This document shows, in pieces, positions 36,112 through 46,748 of a stretch of DNA of 64,000 nt (position 1 is its first letter; each line of letters starts with the position of its first letter). The stretch is taken from the NCBI RefSeq assembly GCF_000275845.1, contig NW_006766920.1, forward strand, positions 1-64,000, given 5' to 3'. Source of the DNA: Dichomitus squalens LYAD-421 SS1 (Eukaryota > Basidiomycota > Agaricomycetes > Polyporales > Polyporaceae). Both the position numbers and the translations under genes were made by a program. The notes below the pieces were generated by a model. It did not search any database. It was not told where the DNA came from and worked only from the letters and a program-made list of their open reading frames with translations.

Positions 36112-36638
36112 GCTTCCTCCTTTGCTTTCTCAGCTACGGCTACTGAGATGAGACTACGGCTTTCTAGCTTGCAATAAGCGACCATGTCAATTTTTATTCG
36201 TTCTCGAAGACTCTGGGATTTGGGCCTTTATCTTAGTATTCGTCCTAAAAGTATTGTTATCGGCTGAGGGCAGCTCTTTTTTTGGTGTATTACCAGTTTT
36301 TGGTCAAGCGTTTGCCAATGATCATACCCCCCGCACCTTCGTTCTTGCAACTTGAGCCCGCCTTGTCCGAATTCAGGCCTTCGTCCGCTTTCCTTGACTT
36401 CCGATGCTCCCTCAATCTTGGTTCAGCTTATCGGCAGTACCTACAGTACTCACGCTCAGGTCTTGACTATACATGCGAAGCAAACACGAGCCAACTAGTT
36501 CGTGTGTACCGGTCGCTCAGAAAGGCAAGTCTTTCCGTTCCATTGACTCTTATCGCTGTCACAGGGGGCCTCTCAGCACCGTCTGCTCTGCGACGTCGTC
36601 TTGTGTACAGCAACACAACGGTATCTCTAGTCTCCGAT
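36112..36638. other. intergenic, promoter of FCY1
   Basis: 527 bases with pyrimidine-rich tracts. No gene recognised. Confidence 0.5.
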
Positions 36639-37283
36639 ATGGACCGCTTAGGCATGGAAGTCGCGTATGCGAACGCGAAGAAGAGTTATGATGAGGGTGG
36701 CGTACCCATCGGCGCCGCTCTGGTCTATCATGGCGGCGACGGCGAGCCGCGGGTCGTTGGGGAGGGTCATAACGCGCGCGTCCAGAAAAACTCGCCAATC
36801 CTCCATGGAGAGACTGCAGCCTTGGAAAATGCAGGGCGATTGAAGCCTGATGTCTACCGCAACTCGACCATGGTGCGTCTTCATGCCTACAGACCGATGA
36901 GGTCCCGAGTCTGATGCTTTGATTAGTACACCACCCTTAGGTACGTTGCGAGGTTGCTGCGCAGACCCACGGGTGCCACCGTAATGACTCTATGCCTCTA
37001 CAGCCCTTGTAGCATGTGTGCGGGGGCGATCCTTCTATACAAGATCCCGCGCGTCGTGATCGGTGAGAACGTCAACTTCGTAGGGGAAGAAGAGTTGCTA
37101 CGGAGTCGAGGCGTGGAGGTCGTGGTCCTGAACGACGAAGAATGCAAGGCGCTGATGGCACAGTATATCCGCGAAAAACCGGAGGTATCACACTGCGAGA
37201 CCGTCACTGCACGACCTGCAATCTGACAGATGTTTGTTTAGGATTGGTACGAAGACATCGGCGAGAAGATCCGTAAGGACTAG
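36639..37283 (+). CDS. FCY1: cytosine deaminase
   Basis: Zinc hydrolase that converts cytosine to uracil in pyrimidine salvage; in fungi it also activates 5-fluorocytosine. The start at 36,639 gives MDRLGMEVAYANAKK. Substrate loop EGGVPIGAALV. Zinc site: HGETAALEN (His and the catalytic Glu) and, across an intron, SPCSMCAGAI (two Cys ligands). Then GENVNFVGEEELL and the C-terminus DWYEDIGEKIRKD, all matching yeast Fcy1 block for block. Three introns (near 36.87, 36.94 and 37.18 kb). About 160 residues, the normal family length. It converges on the dehalogenase gene, with a large palindrome in between. Confidence 0.96.
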
Positions 37284-37299
37284 TGTAGGTACTCAGTAG

Positions 37300-37354
37300 T
37301 TTGGATGCATCCGTCGGGTGGTGGAGGCTCCACCACTCGACGGATGCATCCAAA
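37300..37354. terminator. 55-bp near-perfect palindrome between convergent genes
   Basis: Arms 37,300-37,326 and 37,328-37,354 are 27-nt inverted repeats with a single mismatch and a one-base centre. The nested GGATGCATCC is itself palindromic. It begins 17 bases after the FCY1 stop codon and faces the 3' end of the minus-strand dehalogenase. It would form a strong hairpin in transcripts from either strand. A role in 3'-end formation is inference. Confidence 0.6.
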
Positions 37355-37528
37355 CCACGGGCGACGGAAACATCCTCAGTAGGATTCATCCCAGGACTCT
37401 GGATGCTTCCTCGCCCCATCCATACGGTGTGCGCTGATCATACGGCGTGTCATCGCAGCAACGGGTTACAGGCAGAGTTTAATGCACGTCATATATCTGG
37501 GTCATTATATCATTGGTGGCGGGGACAA

Positions 37529-38626
37529 TTATGGCATCAATTTAGCAAGCTGTTCAAAGGAGTCTACCACGACATCAACTTCGCCACCATCAGCTTTAGT
37601 CTTGACGATATCCCTGACGTCGCCATCTTCCGTCGGACGGCGGACGTAAACTGTCTTCATACCATGTCTAGCTGCAGCACGAAGGTCATATATGTGGGCT
37701 GCGACCATCGCGCACTTCTCTGGTGTGATATCGAGATGATGTATAGCTCCTAAATAGGTCTTGGGGTTCCTATAGAGGCAGATGCGCATCCAGCATGAAG
37801 GTGTCGTCAGCACGAAGAGCCAAACAGGGAAGCATCATACACTTACGGCTTATACGACCCAAGCAACTCTCCGGAAAACACCACATCCCAAGGAAGGTTA
37901 GCATATTTTGCCTACAAGAAAGCGTCATCCACGAGCAAGGGCATACGGCAGTTATGGAGTGTTCTCTTACCATGTCCACAAGGAGACGTACATTTCCATT
38001 GGATAGGGTCCCGATGATGGCTTTCTTCTTCATCGCATATAGCCCACTGCTGCTATCCGGCCACCCTGAGAGCAACCGGATCGTCCCTCGCTACTTCAGA
38101 GAGGACACTTGCACATACCGTCTAGTTTATGCCACATTTGGACCATCTCTTGCCTTTGGGCGTCATCCCATACAAACGCGAGATGACTCCAGCGAGGAGA
38201 CTCGAGCAAACCGTCAAGAATCTAAGAAGACCGTCTTTTGGTTATTCAGGCCGATGGGTGTCCGCGGGAGCCTACTACCTCTCTGTGCATGACGTCGGCG
38301 TTATTGGACCCTTGCCCTCCGTTGGCTACCCGACGGCTGCATGAATATCGTGTAAACTGGTACTCTACAGCGAGTCGATCCAAACGCACGTGTATTCACC
38401 GTACCCCTTCCTCCACTCTTTCGTGAAACCGCTCCAGTCTGTACGTGGATGCGTTTTCAGCAGGTACTGCGACGAAGATCGGCAAAAACGGACCTTCATT
38501 CTTCAAAGATTCTGGCGCAGAAGCTTCCAAAGCTCGGGTCACGCTACCGAGCCAATCTACAACAGTACCGAAGACGTCAAACACGTAGGCCTCGACGCCG
38601 TCAAGAGGGTTGACTTCTTTCGACAT
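37529..38626 (-). CDS. HAD-superfamily hydrolase, haloacid dehalogenase type II
   Basis: Hydrolase that would cleave halogen from 2-haloalkanoic acids or act on a related small substrate. The start at 38,626 gives MSKEVNPLDGVEAYVFDVFG. HAD motif I is DVFGTVVDW (nucleophile Asp). Motif II is GTLSNGNVRLL (Ser). Motif III Lys is in ELLGSYKP, and the motif IV region is VAAHIYDLRAAARHGMKTVYV with YVRRPTED downstream. Ends FEQLAKLMP with TAA at 37,529-37,531. About five exons, near 250-300 residues. Physiological substrates of fungal members are mostly unknown. Confidence 0.92.
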
Positions 38627-38822
38627 CCCGCTGAGTGATATCGATGTACCCTCAAGGTCCGAAAGACAAGACGGTACAGTGGGAAGCGGCCGGCCGTGCC
38701 TCCGCCTGTCATTGCGCCATATTTACCCCTGTTGTCTCCCGTGACTTTCCGAGCCCAAGACCTGAGCTACCTTCAGCATAGCGACAACTCTATCGTCGAT
38801 ACAAGAATACAAAAACAGCAAC

Positions 38823-40886
38823 TCATGCGGCAGCGACCGTTACAGTGGTCTTTTCACCCTTACCCGACGCGCCGATCTCGGCGGCACTGATCTCCAGCGC
38901 GCCGTTCTCGTCGACGATTGTCGTTACTTCTAACCGCGTAGTCCAGCGCGCACCCTTCTTTTTCGTCGCCTGTTTCGCGACAAACGAGAGGGACGCAAGG
39001 AGGTTTTCCTTCTCTACCGTCTTCTCCTTGACCTCCTCTTCCTCTTCCTCCTCTTCCTCCTCGCCCTCTACCGGCTCCTCGTCTTCGAGCTTGGGGAGCT
39101 TCACCTTCTCGATCTTTACGCCCTCGTGTGCCTCCCACACCTCGAACCCGACCCTCTTCTCACCCTCACCCTCGCCCAGGTCGACGTCAAACGCGATGAT
39201 ACGGCGCGCGGGCACAGGGGTCTCCTTGATGACAGCGGGGATCCACTGGCCGCCCAGAGCGCTTTCCGCGTTCTCCTCGGGGAAGAGGAAGCCAACGGTC
39301 TTGGACGTGACCTTCGCTTGCGTGTACTGGTGGCCATGCGTGAAGGACGCCTTGACCTCGCGCTCCTCCTCGGTGCCCTCCGCGAGCTGCGCAAGGATCC
39401 TTGCTTGGAGCGCGCAACCGCGCGAGAGGATGGTCGTCGGGTCACCTGTGCCACCGCCAACGACAGTGCCCTGCGTGAACGGGGTGACAATGGTTTCTGG
39501 GAAGCCCTGCGAGAGCGTCTCGTCAAGCCCCGGAAGGCTCGCAGAGCCCCCGACGTACACGATCTCGTCGACGTCGTAGAGGTCCAGCCCGGCGGCAGAG
39601 ACGAGCTCCTTCACCTTCTCGTACACGCGGTCGTAGATGGCGCGCACCTCCATGTCAAACCGGAGACGTGTGATCGTGCCAGTGAAATCGATGCCATCCT
39701 TGAGCGATTCCACGGAACACGTCGCAGCGCCAGGGGACGCGGAGATGGTGCGCTTCGTATGCTCGAGCGCGAGGCGGAGCTTCGCCTCCGCGCGCTTGTC
39801 CTGGGTGTCCGTCGCTGGGCAAACCGTGAGCGGCACTTTCGTTTTCTTAGTGAACTCTTTCGCGAAGTGCTTGATGAGCTTGTCGTCTAGTGCGTCGCCG
39901 CCAACGGAGTGATCGGAGAGCGTCGCGAGCGAGTGCACGAGGCCATGGCGGATCGAGAGTAGCGAGAGGGAGAGCGCGGACGCACCGAGGTCGACGAGGA
40001 GCTGCGTGCGGTCCGCACTGAGGCCTTCGGGTTGGGGCCCACTGGTCGTCGTGACCGCTGCAGCGCCCGCTTCCTCGAGTAGCTGCAGGACGGTGATGCC
40101 TGCGTCGCTGGCGGCCTTCTCGAGCGCATCCTTTTGCACTGGCTCAAACCAACTGGGGACGGAGATGACCGCGCCCTGAACCTTCTTGCCAAGGAAGTCC
40201 TCTGCAGACTTGATGAGCGACTGGAGGAAGATGGTTGTCACTTCGGACACCGTGAGGACGCGCTCGACCTGCACGGGCTCGGATCGGGGGGTCACGGCGG
40301 CCGAGGCGGCGGGTGTGTTCGTTGCAGTCCTAGGGAGGGGAGAGGGAGAAGCCTGGAGAACCTTGACCTTGTAGGCGGGCTCATCGGCGACCTCGGGGTG
40401 CTGAATCACGGGGGCAGATACGGAGAGGGTGTTGGCAGGGATCTCGGAAAACCTAGGACGGTTATTAGGGTGTGCGCAATTCGTGTGAGTTGGTATGACT
40501 AGACGCACTTCTTTCCAAGGAGATTGCGGAAGCCGGTAATGGTGTTTTGGGAGTTCTTCACAAGCTGGTGCTTGGCTTGGTTCCCGATGTACTGGACAAC
40601 TTGGCGTTAGCTCTAGGACGGACAGTAACTCAATGAAAGCTCACTAGTTCCTCGCCGTGGAACGAGATAGCACATGCTATCTGACGCTCCCCATCCTCGT
40701 TCGCGATGCAGTCCGCAGAACCCTCCTATGTGACCTTTCAGTTGCAGTTGTGAGTGTGGAGGTTTTTCGACGAACCTTCGTGAGGACAGCGATCGAAGCG
40801 TAAGAGTTGCCAAAGTTGATTCCAACGACAGTTGGGAGGGAGGAGACCTCTATGGGTGCCTCTGCAGTTCCGTTTGGCTGGGCCAT
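38823..40886 (-). CDS. SSZ1: Hsp70-like ribosome-associated chaperone Ssz1
   Basis: Atypical Hsp70 that pairs with zuotin to form the ribosome-associated complex, which stimulates Ssb on nascent chains in the cytosol. The start at 40,886 gives MAQPNGTAEAPIEV, then TVVGINFGNSYASIAVL, the degenerate phosphate-1 loop typical of Ssz1. ATPase-domain segments: VISVPSWFEPVQK, LLVDLGASALSLSLLSIR, YVGGSASLPGLDETL. The C-terminal peptide-binding part is reduced, with a run of Glu (EEEEEEEEEEVKEK) and no EEVD tail; it ends TTVTVAAA, TGA at 38,823-38,825. An in-frame Met 25 codons upstream is possible but less likely. The gene is head-to-head with UBP14. Confidence 0.95.
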
Positions 40887-41230
40887 CTCTCTAGGCAAGG
40901 GTTGATGGGGAAGAGGTTTGCGAGAGGATGTACGAGGAGCGGCGAGCGGCACAACTTGCACGCAACTAAAAATTAGGACGCGTGATTAGATAGACGCTCG
41001 TTATATTCAGGTATAATGGCGCTTCTATCAGGTGTTCAGGACGTCCACCATCTCCGTTGTAATATCTGCGACGGAAAACATCTCTTTTCGTTTCCTGGCG
41101 ACGTAAAAGCAATCATCCAATAAGTAGTGAACTCAGGTATGATCTTTGGCATCGATAAAGGGGGACGGGGATGGCAGGTGGGGCGCAGCACTGAACCCCT
41201 ACCATCTACCAGAAAGCCATCTCCGCCAAA
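40887..41230. promoter_or_regulatory. shared bidirectional promoter of SSZ1 and UBP14
   Basis: 344 bases separate the divergent start codons. No obvious TATA box on either side, as expected for housekeeping genes. Confidence 0.6.
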
Positions 41231-44200
41231 ATGTCCTGCGGTCACATCGGAGACATCGCTCGCTTGCAACCACCTAAACTATCCCAGTCGGTGCATCGTG
41301 AGGAGTGTACTCAATGCTTTGACAACCAAGTGCGGAACTAAAATCCTGTGACACGCGTGGTACGCCACTCACCGCCCCGTGCAGGACAGTCCTCTCGGAG
41401 TTGATGTTTGCTTGACTTGCTTCAATGGAGCGTGCCTGGACAAGGAAAGGCACCACGCGCGATCTCACGTTGCGAAGACGGGGCATTCATTCACTTTGAA
41501 TGTCAAGCGCAAGTTGAAGCCATCGGCTAATAGGGTACGTGTCCCTTGCATGTTCCGCCTCCCACATGTAGGTTGAGTAGCGCGACTTGACATCAGGCTG
41601 AAGACGAGGAGCCCCCTGCCAAAATGAAGAAATTGGCTATCGTTGAAGAGCGTGAGGAGGACAAGTACGAACACAAGACGGTACTGAAATGCTGGAAATG
41701 CGACGCCCAGAACGGCCTTGAGCTCCCGGACGCTTCAGCAGACCCGCATGTGCAGTCTCTCGTTACGGGAGTCATGCAATCACTGTCATCCGCTCGCCAG
41801 TCCGAGGTTAAAGCTTGGGAGGAGGAGATCGCAGCTTGCGAACACACCCTGATGCTGGAGCAGCTCGCTACGGGCCCTATTGCTGCTTCTGGTACGTTCC
41901 ATTCCTGCAGACGACGAAGTGTGTTTGATGACATGTACCTGCGTGTAGGTCTCGCACATTGCCAGAAGTGCGACCTGAAGGAGAACCTCTGGCTATGCCT
42001 CACTTGCGGTTCGCTCGGCTGCGGTCGTCAGCAATACGGTGGTTTCGGTGGCAACGGGCACGGTCTTCAGCACTATGAGGAGACGAAGCATCCAGTGTGC
42101 GTCAAGCTCGGGACCATCACTCCAGAGGGTACCGCCGGTACGTTCCGTGCGAGCCTGAGCGTCGTACGCTACGACTAATCCTCCAAGTAGACATCTACTG
42201 TTACGTTTGCAACGACTCCAAGCTGGATCCTGATCTTGCGAGACACTTAGCCAACTTCGGTATCAATGTCCAAACCCAAACGAAGACCGAGAAGTCTATG
42301 ACGGAGCTGGTGGGTGTCACAACGCATACTGTATCCTAGAGTGCTAACCTCTCTCGTACATAGCAAATCGAACAGAACCTCAAGTTTGACTTTTCCCTGA
42401 CAGGAGAAGATGGCAAGGCGTTGGAGCCCGTGTTCGGCCCAGGATTAACCGGCCTCTCAAACCTCGGCAATAGCTGCTATATGGCATCCGTGGTGCAAAC
42501 GCTCTTTTCCCTCGCGCCTTTCCGCGAGCGCTACCTCCCCACCGCAGCAACGCACTGGGAAGTCTGCCAAGAGTCCCTTCCCGCGAACTGCATCGATTGC
42601 CAGATGCACAAGCTCGCCGATGGCCTCCTCTCCGGGCGCTATTCCCACCCCCGCCCGCACGCCGCATCCTCCCCCTCCGCGCCGAAAGAGACGAACCCGC
42701 TCGTGCCCGTGTTCCAGGAGGGCGTGAGACCTTCGGGGTTCAAGGCGCTCGTGGGGAAGGGCCACGAGGAGTTCGCGACAATGCGGCAGCAAGACGCGGA
42801 GGAGTTCCTAACGCACCTCATCACCGTGCTCCGGCGGCACGCGAAGCGGCTTGGGCTAGACCCCACCAAAGAGCCGACGGGGGTGTTCGCATTCGGGATG
42901 GAGCAGCGGCTAGAGTGCGGGGAGTGTAGGCGGGTGAGGTATCGCGTGGACGCGACGGATGCGGTAAGTGTACCTGTACCGGCGAGGGAGAAAGGAAAGG
43001 ATGCGGAGGGGAAGACGGTGTATGAGGAGGTGCCGTTGAAGGAATGCTTGGACATCTTGACGGGCACGGAGGCGTTGGAGTATCAGTGTCCGTCCTGCCA
43101 GAAGAAGGTCATTGCCACGAAGTGAGTACATTGTCCACTGCGTTCGTAGTAGGATCGAGCTAATGGTGTGTGCTAGGTCGACCAGACTGGCGACGTTCCC
43201 GCAGGTACTTGTCGTTCATGCGAAAAAGTTCCAGCTCGTGAACTGGGTCCCTGCGAAGCTCGGTACGTCTCGTTTACGCCACAGCTCTCCACGACTGTAT
43301 CAAATTGTATTTTCCTAGACATCCCTGTCATTCTGCCAGAGAACGACGTCCTCCAGCTCGATGAGTACCTCGGCCGGGGACTCCAGCCAGGCGAGACCGA
43401 GCTCCCGAATGACGAAGCCGGTACGTCCCTTTGCTTAATTTCCCTAGCTCATGTCACGTCACTCAATGCTGACCGAACGTTTCCAACGCGCTAGTTGCAG
43501 CGCCAGGGCTCCCGCAATTCAATGAAGCAGCGATGGCTCAGCTTGAGGGAATGGGCTTTCCCACCATCCGCTGCCAAAAGGCACTCCTTGCGACGGGCAA
43601 TGCGGACGCCGAGGCGGCGATGGAGTGGCTGTTTGCGCACATGGACGACCCAGACATCGACGCGCCCATTCAGCCCCAGGCTGCTGGTGGAAGTGGGAGC
43701 CCGGAGCCGTCGGCGGAGCAGGTGGGGATGTTGGCGGATATGGGTTTCACGGAGAAGCAGGCGAGGAAGGCGTTGCGCGAGACGGTGAGTCTTCCATGGT
43801 CTTGTCTGGATATCTGGTTCCGCACCGGAATGGTTAGCTCAGCCGCCGATATGTGCGGCTTACGGGACCCGTATCCCCAGGGGCATCGTCGCTCTCGACT
43901 CGTCATCACCTCGTCATCTTATGTGCCTCATTGCGGATGCCGATCTGAGCCTCTTGTTCTCTCCTTCAGAGCGGCAGTGCAGAGCGCGCGGTAGAATGGC
44001 TCTTCTCGCATCCCGATGATACCGGCGAGGACGCGCCCTCTATCTCCGCGGTCCCGAGCGGCCAACAGCAAAGCACGGAGGTTGGCGGCTCTTCGAAGCT
44101 GCCGGCGCGGTACCGACTCAAGGCGTTTATATCTCACAAAGGGCCATCTGTGCACTCGGGACATTACGTTGCGCACGTCCATACAGCGACGGAGGGCTGG

Positions 44201-44296
44201 GTGTTGTTCAACGATGAGAAGGTCGTCAAGGCCGACGCGGAGAGCGTGCGCGAGCTAAAGAAGCTCGCGTACCTCTACGTGTTCGAGAGGGTGTAG
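41231..44296 (+). CDS. UBP14: ubiquitin carboxyl-terminal hydrolase, USP5/Ubp14 type
   Basis: Deubiquitinase that disassembles unanchored polyubiquitin chains. The start at 41,231 gives MSCGHIGDIARLQPPKL. N-terminal variant zinc finger (CTQCFDNQ, VCLTCFNGACL); ZnF-UBP domain (CQKCDLKENLWLCLTCGSLG, GNGHGLQHYEETKHPV); USP Cys box GLSNLGNSCYMASVVQTLF with the catalytic Cys near 42.47 kb; RQQDAEEFLTHL; CPSCQKK; two UBA domains inserted before the His box (LEGMGFPTIRCQKALL; LADMGFTEKQARKAL); His box HSGHYVAHVH (about 44.16 kb); end AYLYVFERV, TAG at 44,294-44,296. Architecture and order are those of USP5/Ubp14. About ten introns, including a 202-bp one between the second UBA helices (43,783-43,969). 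Confidence 0.97.
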
Positions 44297-44836
44297 GGTT
44301 GCGGTGTCGAAGCTCGGGCCTCGAGCTCAACAAGCGATCTCGACCTCAACTTTCCACCGAGATGTGATCAGAGGCGAGTGTAGGTGGCACGGTGATTACG
44401 ATATCTGGCCACAAGGTTTTGCAAGCTGTGGCCTCGAGACTTGGGCAGAGGGTGGGACGATGGGACGATGGTGCTAAATTGTTGCACGCGTAGGCAGCAC
44501 GAGTGCAGCGCGGACCTGGCATAAGACGTTTGTAATTTAGCTAAAATCAAGTTGCCCTCCTTGGCGTCAAGCATCGTGTAGATAGCCTGATATCGATCTT
44601 TGTCCGTGACTCGGCATGCGGATATGTTCTGTGAGGAAAAGAGCAAGATTGTGGTCTGGAAAGAAACTGAAGCAGGTGCTGCCTGGGGAGATTGAAACTC
44701 CGACGCAGCAGCTTTTTGCGTGCGCTTGAGAGATTGCGGCCTTTGTCTGCTCTACGCCATCTCTGTCTCCTTTCCGTTGCAATCGTCTCTCTCGCAGCCC
44801 ATAAGAGACAGCGTCCAGCTAACTCGCACAACGACC
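44297..44836. promoter_or_regulatory. NAP1 upstream region
   Basis: 540 bases between UBP14 and NAP1, both plus-strand. It carries a pyrimidine-rich leader (CTCTGTCTCCTTTCC) 60-80 bases before the NAP1 start. No gene seen. Confidence 0.5.
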
Positions 44837-46748
44837 ATGTCCTACAACATCCCGATCAACCAGGTCGACCCGACCGCACCCACTCCGCAGAACACCCCCT
44901 TGCAGCATGCGCCGATCGCCCAGGGTCTCTCGCGCCCAACGGTCCCCGACATCACGGAGGACAATGAAGGAGAGGAAGAGGAGTCCACCGGCGCAATCCA
45001 GCAAGCGATGCTTGGGCTCGTCCATGGAAAGCTCTCGGGGCTCGTCGGCAAAAGCTCTGGCTACATCGAGAGCCTGCCGGTAGAGGTGAAGAAGAACATC
45101 GAGGCTCTCAAGGGCGTGCAGGTCAAACAGGTCGAGCTGCAGAATCAGTATAAGCGCGAGTGCCTCGAACTCGAGAAGAAGGTGCGTGTCTTTCATTGTG
45201 GCCTTCCTTGGACGGACGAGTATGTGGGGACAGGATCGTTGGGCGTTCTTGTCTGACTGAGACGGGGCGGGTTTGGTCGCTGCGTCATAATCGTCATATT
45301 GGGAGATCTGCGTTTTCATGAAGCATTGGGAAAGACTGTTTGCGTTCGTAAGGACGCGTACTCCTGGCATTGTGAGAATGCGGGGTAGGCAGGCGGATCA
45401 AAACCTTGTCTTCGGAGCCGATATCTTTCACTGCAGTGGCATCCGACGATCTGTTCTTGACTTTTCGCCGTTAGCTTTAAGCCCTTCTCGCGTACCGAAG
45501 ATAAATATGTTACGATCTCGCGAGAGTAGCATTATGCATTTTACGTCTGCGACCAAGACAGGCCCCTGAGTCTTTACGCGTCCTTCCCACTACCCTCCAT
45601 TATTTCTACAATACTGACGTTTTCTTTCACAGTATCTCGAACTGCAAAAGCCGTTGTATGACCGCCGTCATGCGATCATCACTGGTGCGGCACAACCCAC
45701 TCCCGAAGAGATCGAGGCTGGTGAAAAGCAGTCGATCAAGGATGATCCCGACTACACCCCCCTCCCGAAGGATGTGCAGCCTGCTCCCGCTGGCATCCCC
45801 GAGTTCTGGCTCACTGCTCTTCGTACACACGCCCACTTTGGCGAAGTCATCACCGACCGCGATGCTGACGCCCTCAAGTCGCTCATCGATATCCGCATCG
45901 AGTATCTGCCTAGTACAGAACCCAAACCTGGCTTCAAGCTACTGTTCAAGTTCGCACCCAATGATTATTTTGAGAACGAAGTGCTCGAGAAGACGTACTT
46001 GTACCAGGAGGAGGTCGGCTACTCCGGCGACTTTATGTACGATCGCGCTATCGGCACGGAGATAAAGTGGAAGGAGGATAAGGACCTGACAAAGGAGTTT
46101 GAGGTCAAGAAGCAACGCAACAAGAGTAAGTGTTGATATGTTTCGATCGCCCTCCCTCGCTTTGGATGAGCCTTGTCCGGTCGGCTAACTTCGTATCCCT
46201 GCTCAGACACCAATCGCACTCGTCTAGTCAGGAAAGCGCGCCCCACCGCGTCCTTCTTTAATTTCTTCTCGCCACCCCAGCCCCCCTCAGACGAGGCCAT
46301 CGAGAGCGGTGAGCTTGATGAGGATGAGCTTGAGGAGCTCGAGGAGAAGCTGGAGATTGACTACCAGCTCGGTGAGGACATCAAGGAGAAGGTGCGTCGG
46401 ACCCATATTGCCTTTTGAGATATCCTAACGTGATCTTCTATACAGATCATTCCTCGTGCAATTGACTACTTCACTGGCAAGGCGCTCGAGTACGAGGACT
46501 TCGACGATGATGACGATGACTTCGAAGACATCGATGATGAGGACGACGATGAGGACGAGTTCGAGGATGACGTATGTTTGTACCAGGTTTCTTCGTTTAT
46601 GTTGTACGCCACTCACCTTTGTTTCTTTCTTGATTCTCAGGATTCCGACTCCGATGGTGATATCCCCGCGAGGAGACGTGCGCCCCCCAAGGGCCGCGGC
46701 GCCGGCGCGAATCAGAACGTCAACCCTGAGGAATGCAAGCAGCAGTGA
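44837..46748 (+). CDS. NAP1: nucleosome assembly protein 1
   Basis: Histone H2A-H2B chaperone shuttling between cytoplasm and nucleus. The start at 44,837 gives MSYNIPINQVDP. Acidic N-terminal patch EDNEGEEEES; long dimerisation helix (VEVKKNIEALKGVQVKQVEL to ELEKK, then YLELQKPLYDRRHAIITG); NAP core with IPEFWLTALRTH, FKFAPNDYFENEVLEKTY and SFFNFFSPPQPP; nuclear-transport-like acidic C-terminus (FDDDDDDFEDIDDEDDDED). It ends NPEECKQQ, a CaaX-type box as in vertebrate NAP1 proteins, suggesting farnesylation; that is inference. The intron splitting the long helix is 451 bp (45,182-45,632), about eight times the local norm. TGA at 46,746-46,748. Confidence 0.98.
45182..45632 (+). other. 451-bp intron in NAP1
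   Basis: Donor GTGCGT after the codons for ELEKK, acceptor TTTCACAG before YLELQK. The frame is continuous across it and the family alignment demands the join. It contains no obvious ORF of its own on either strand. Confidence 0.9.
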
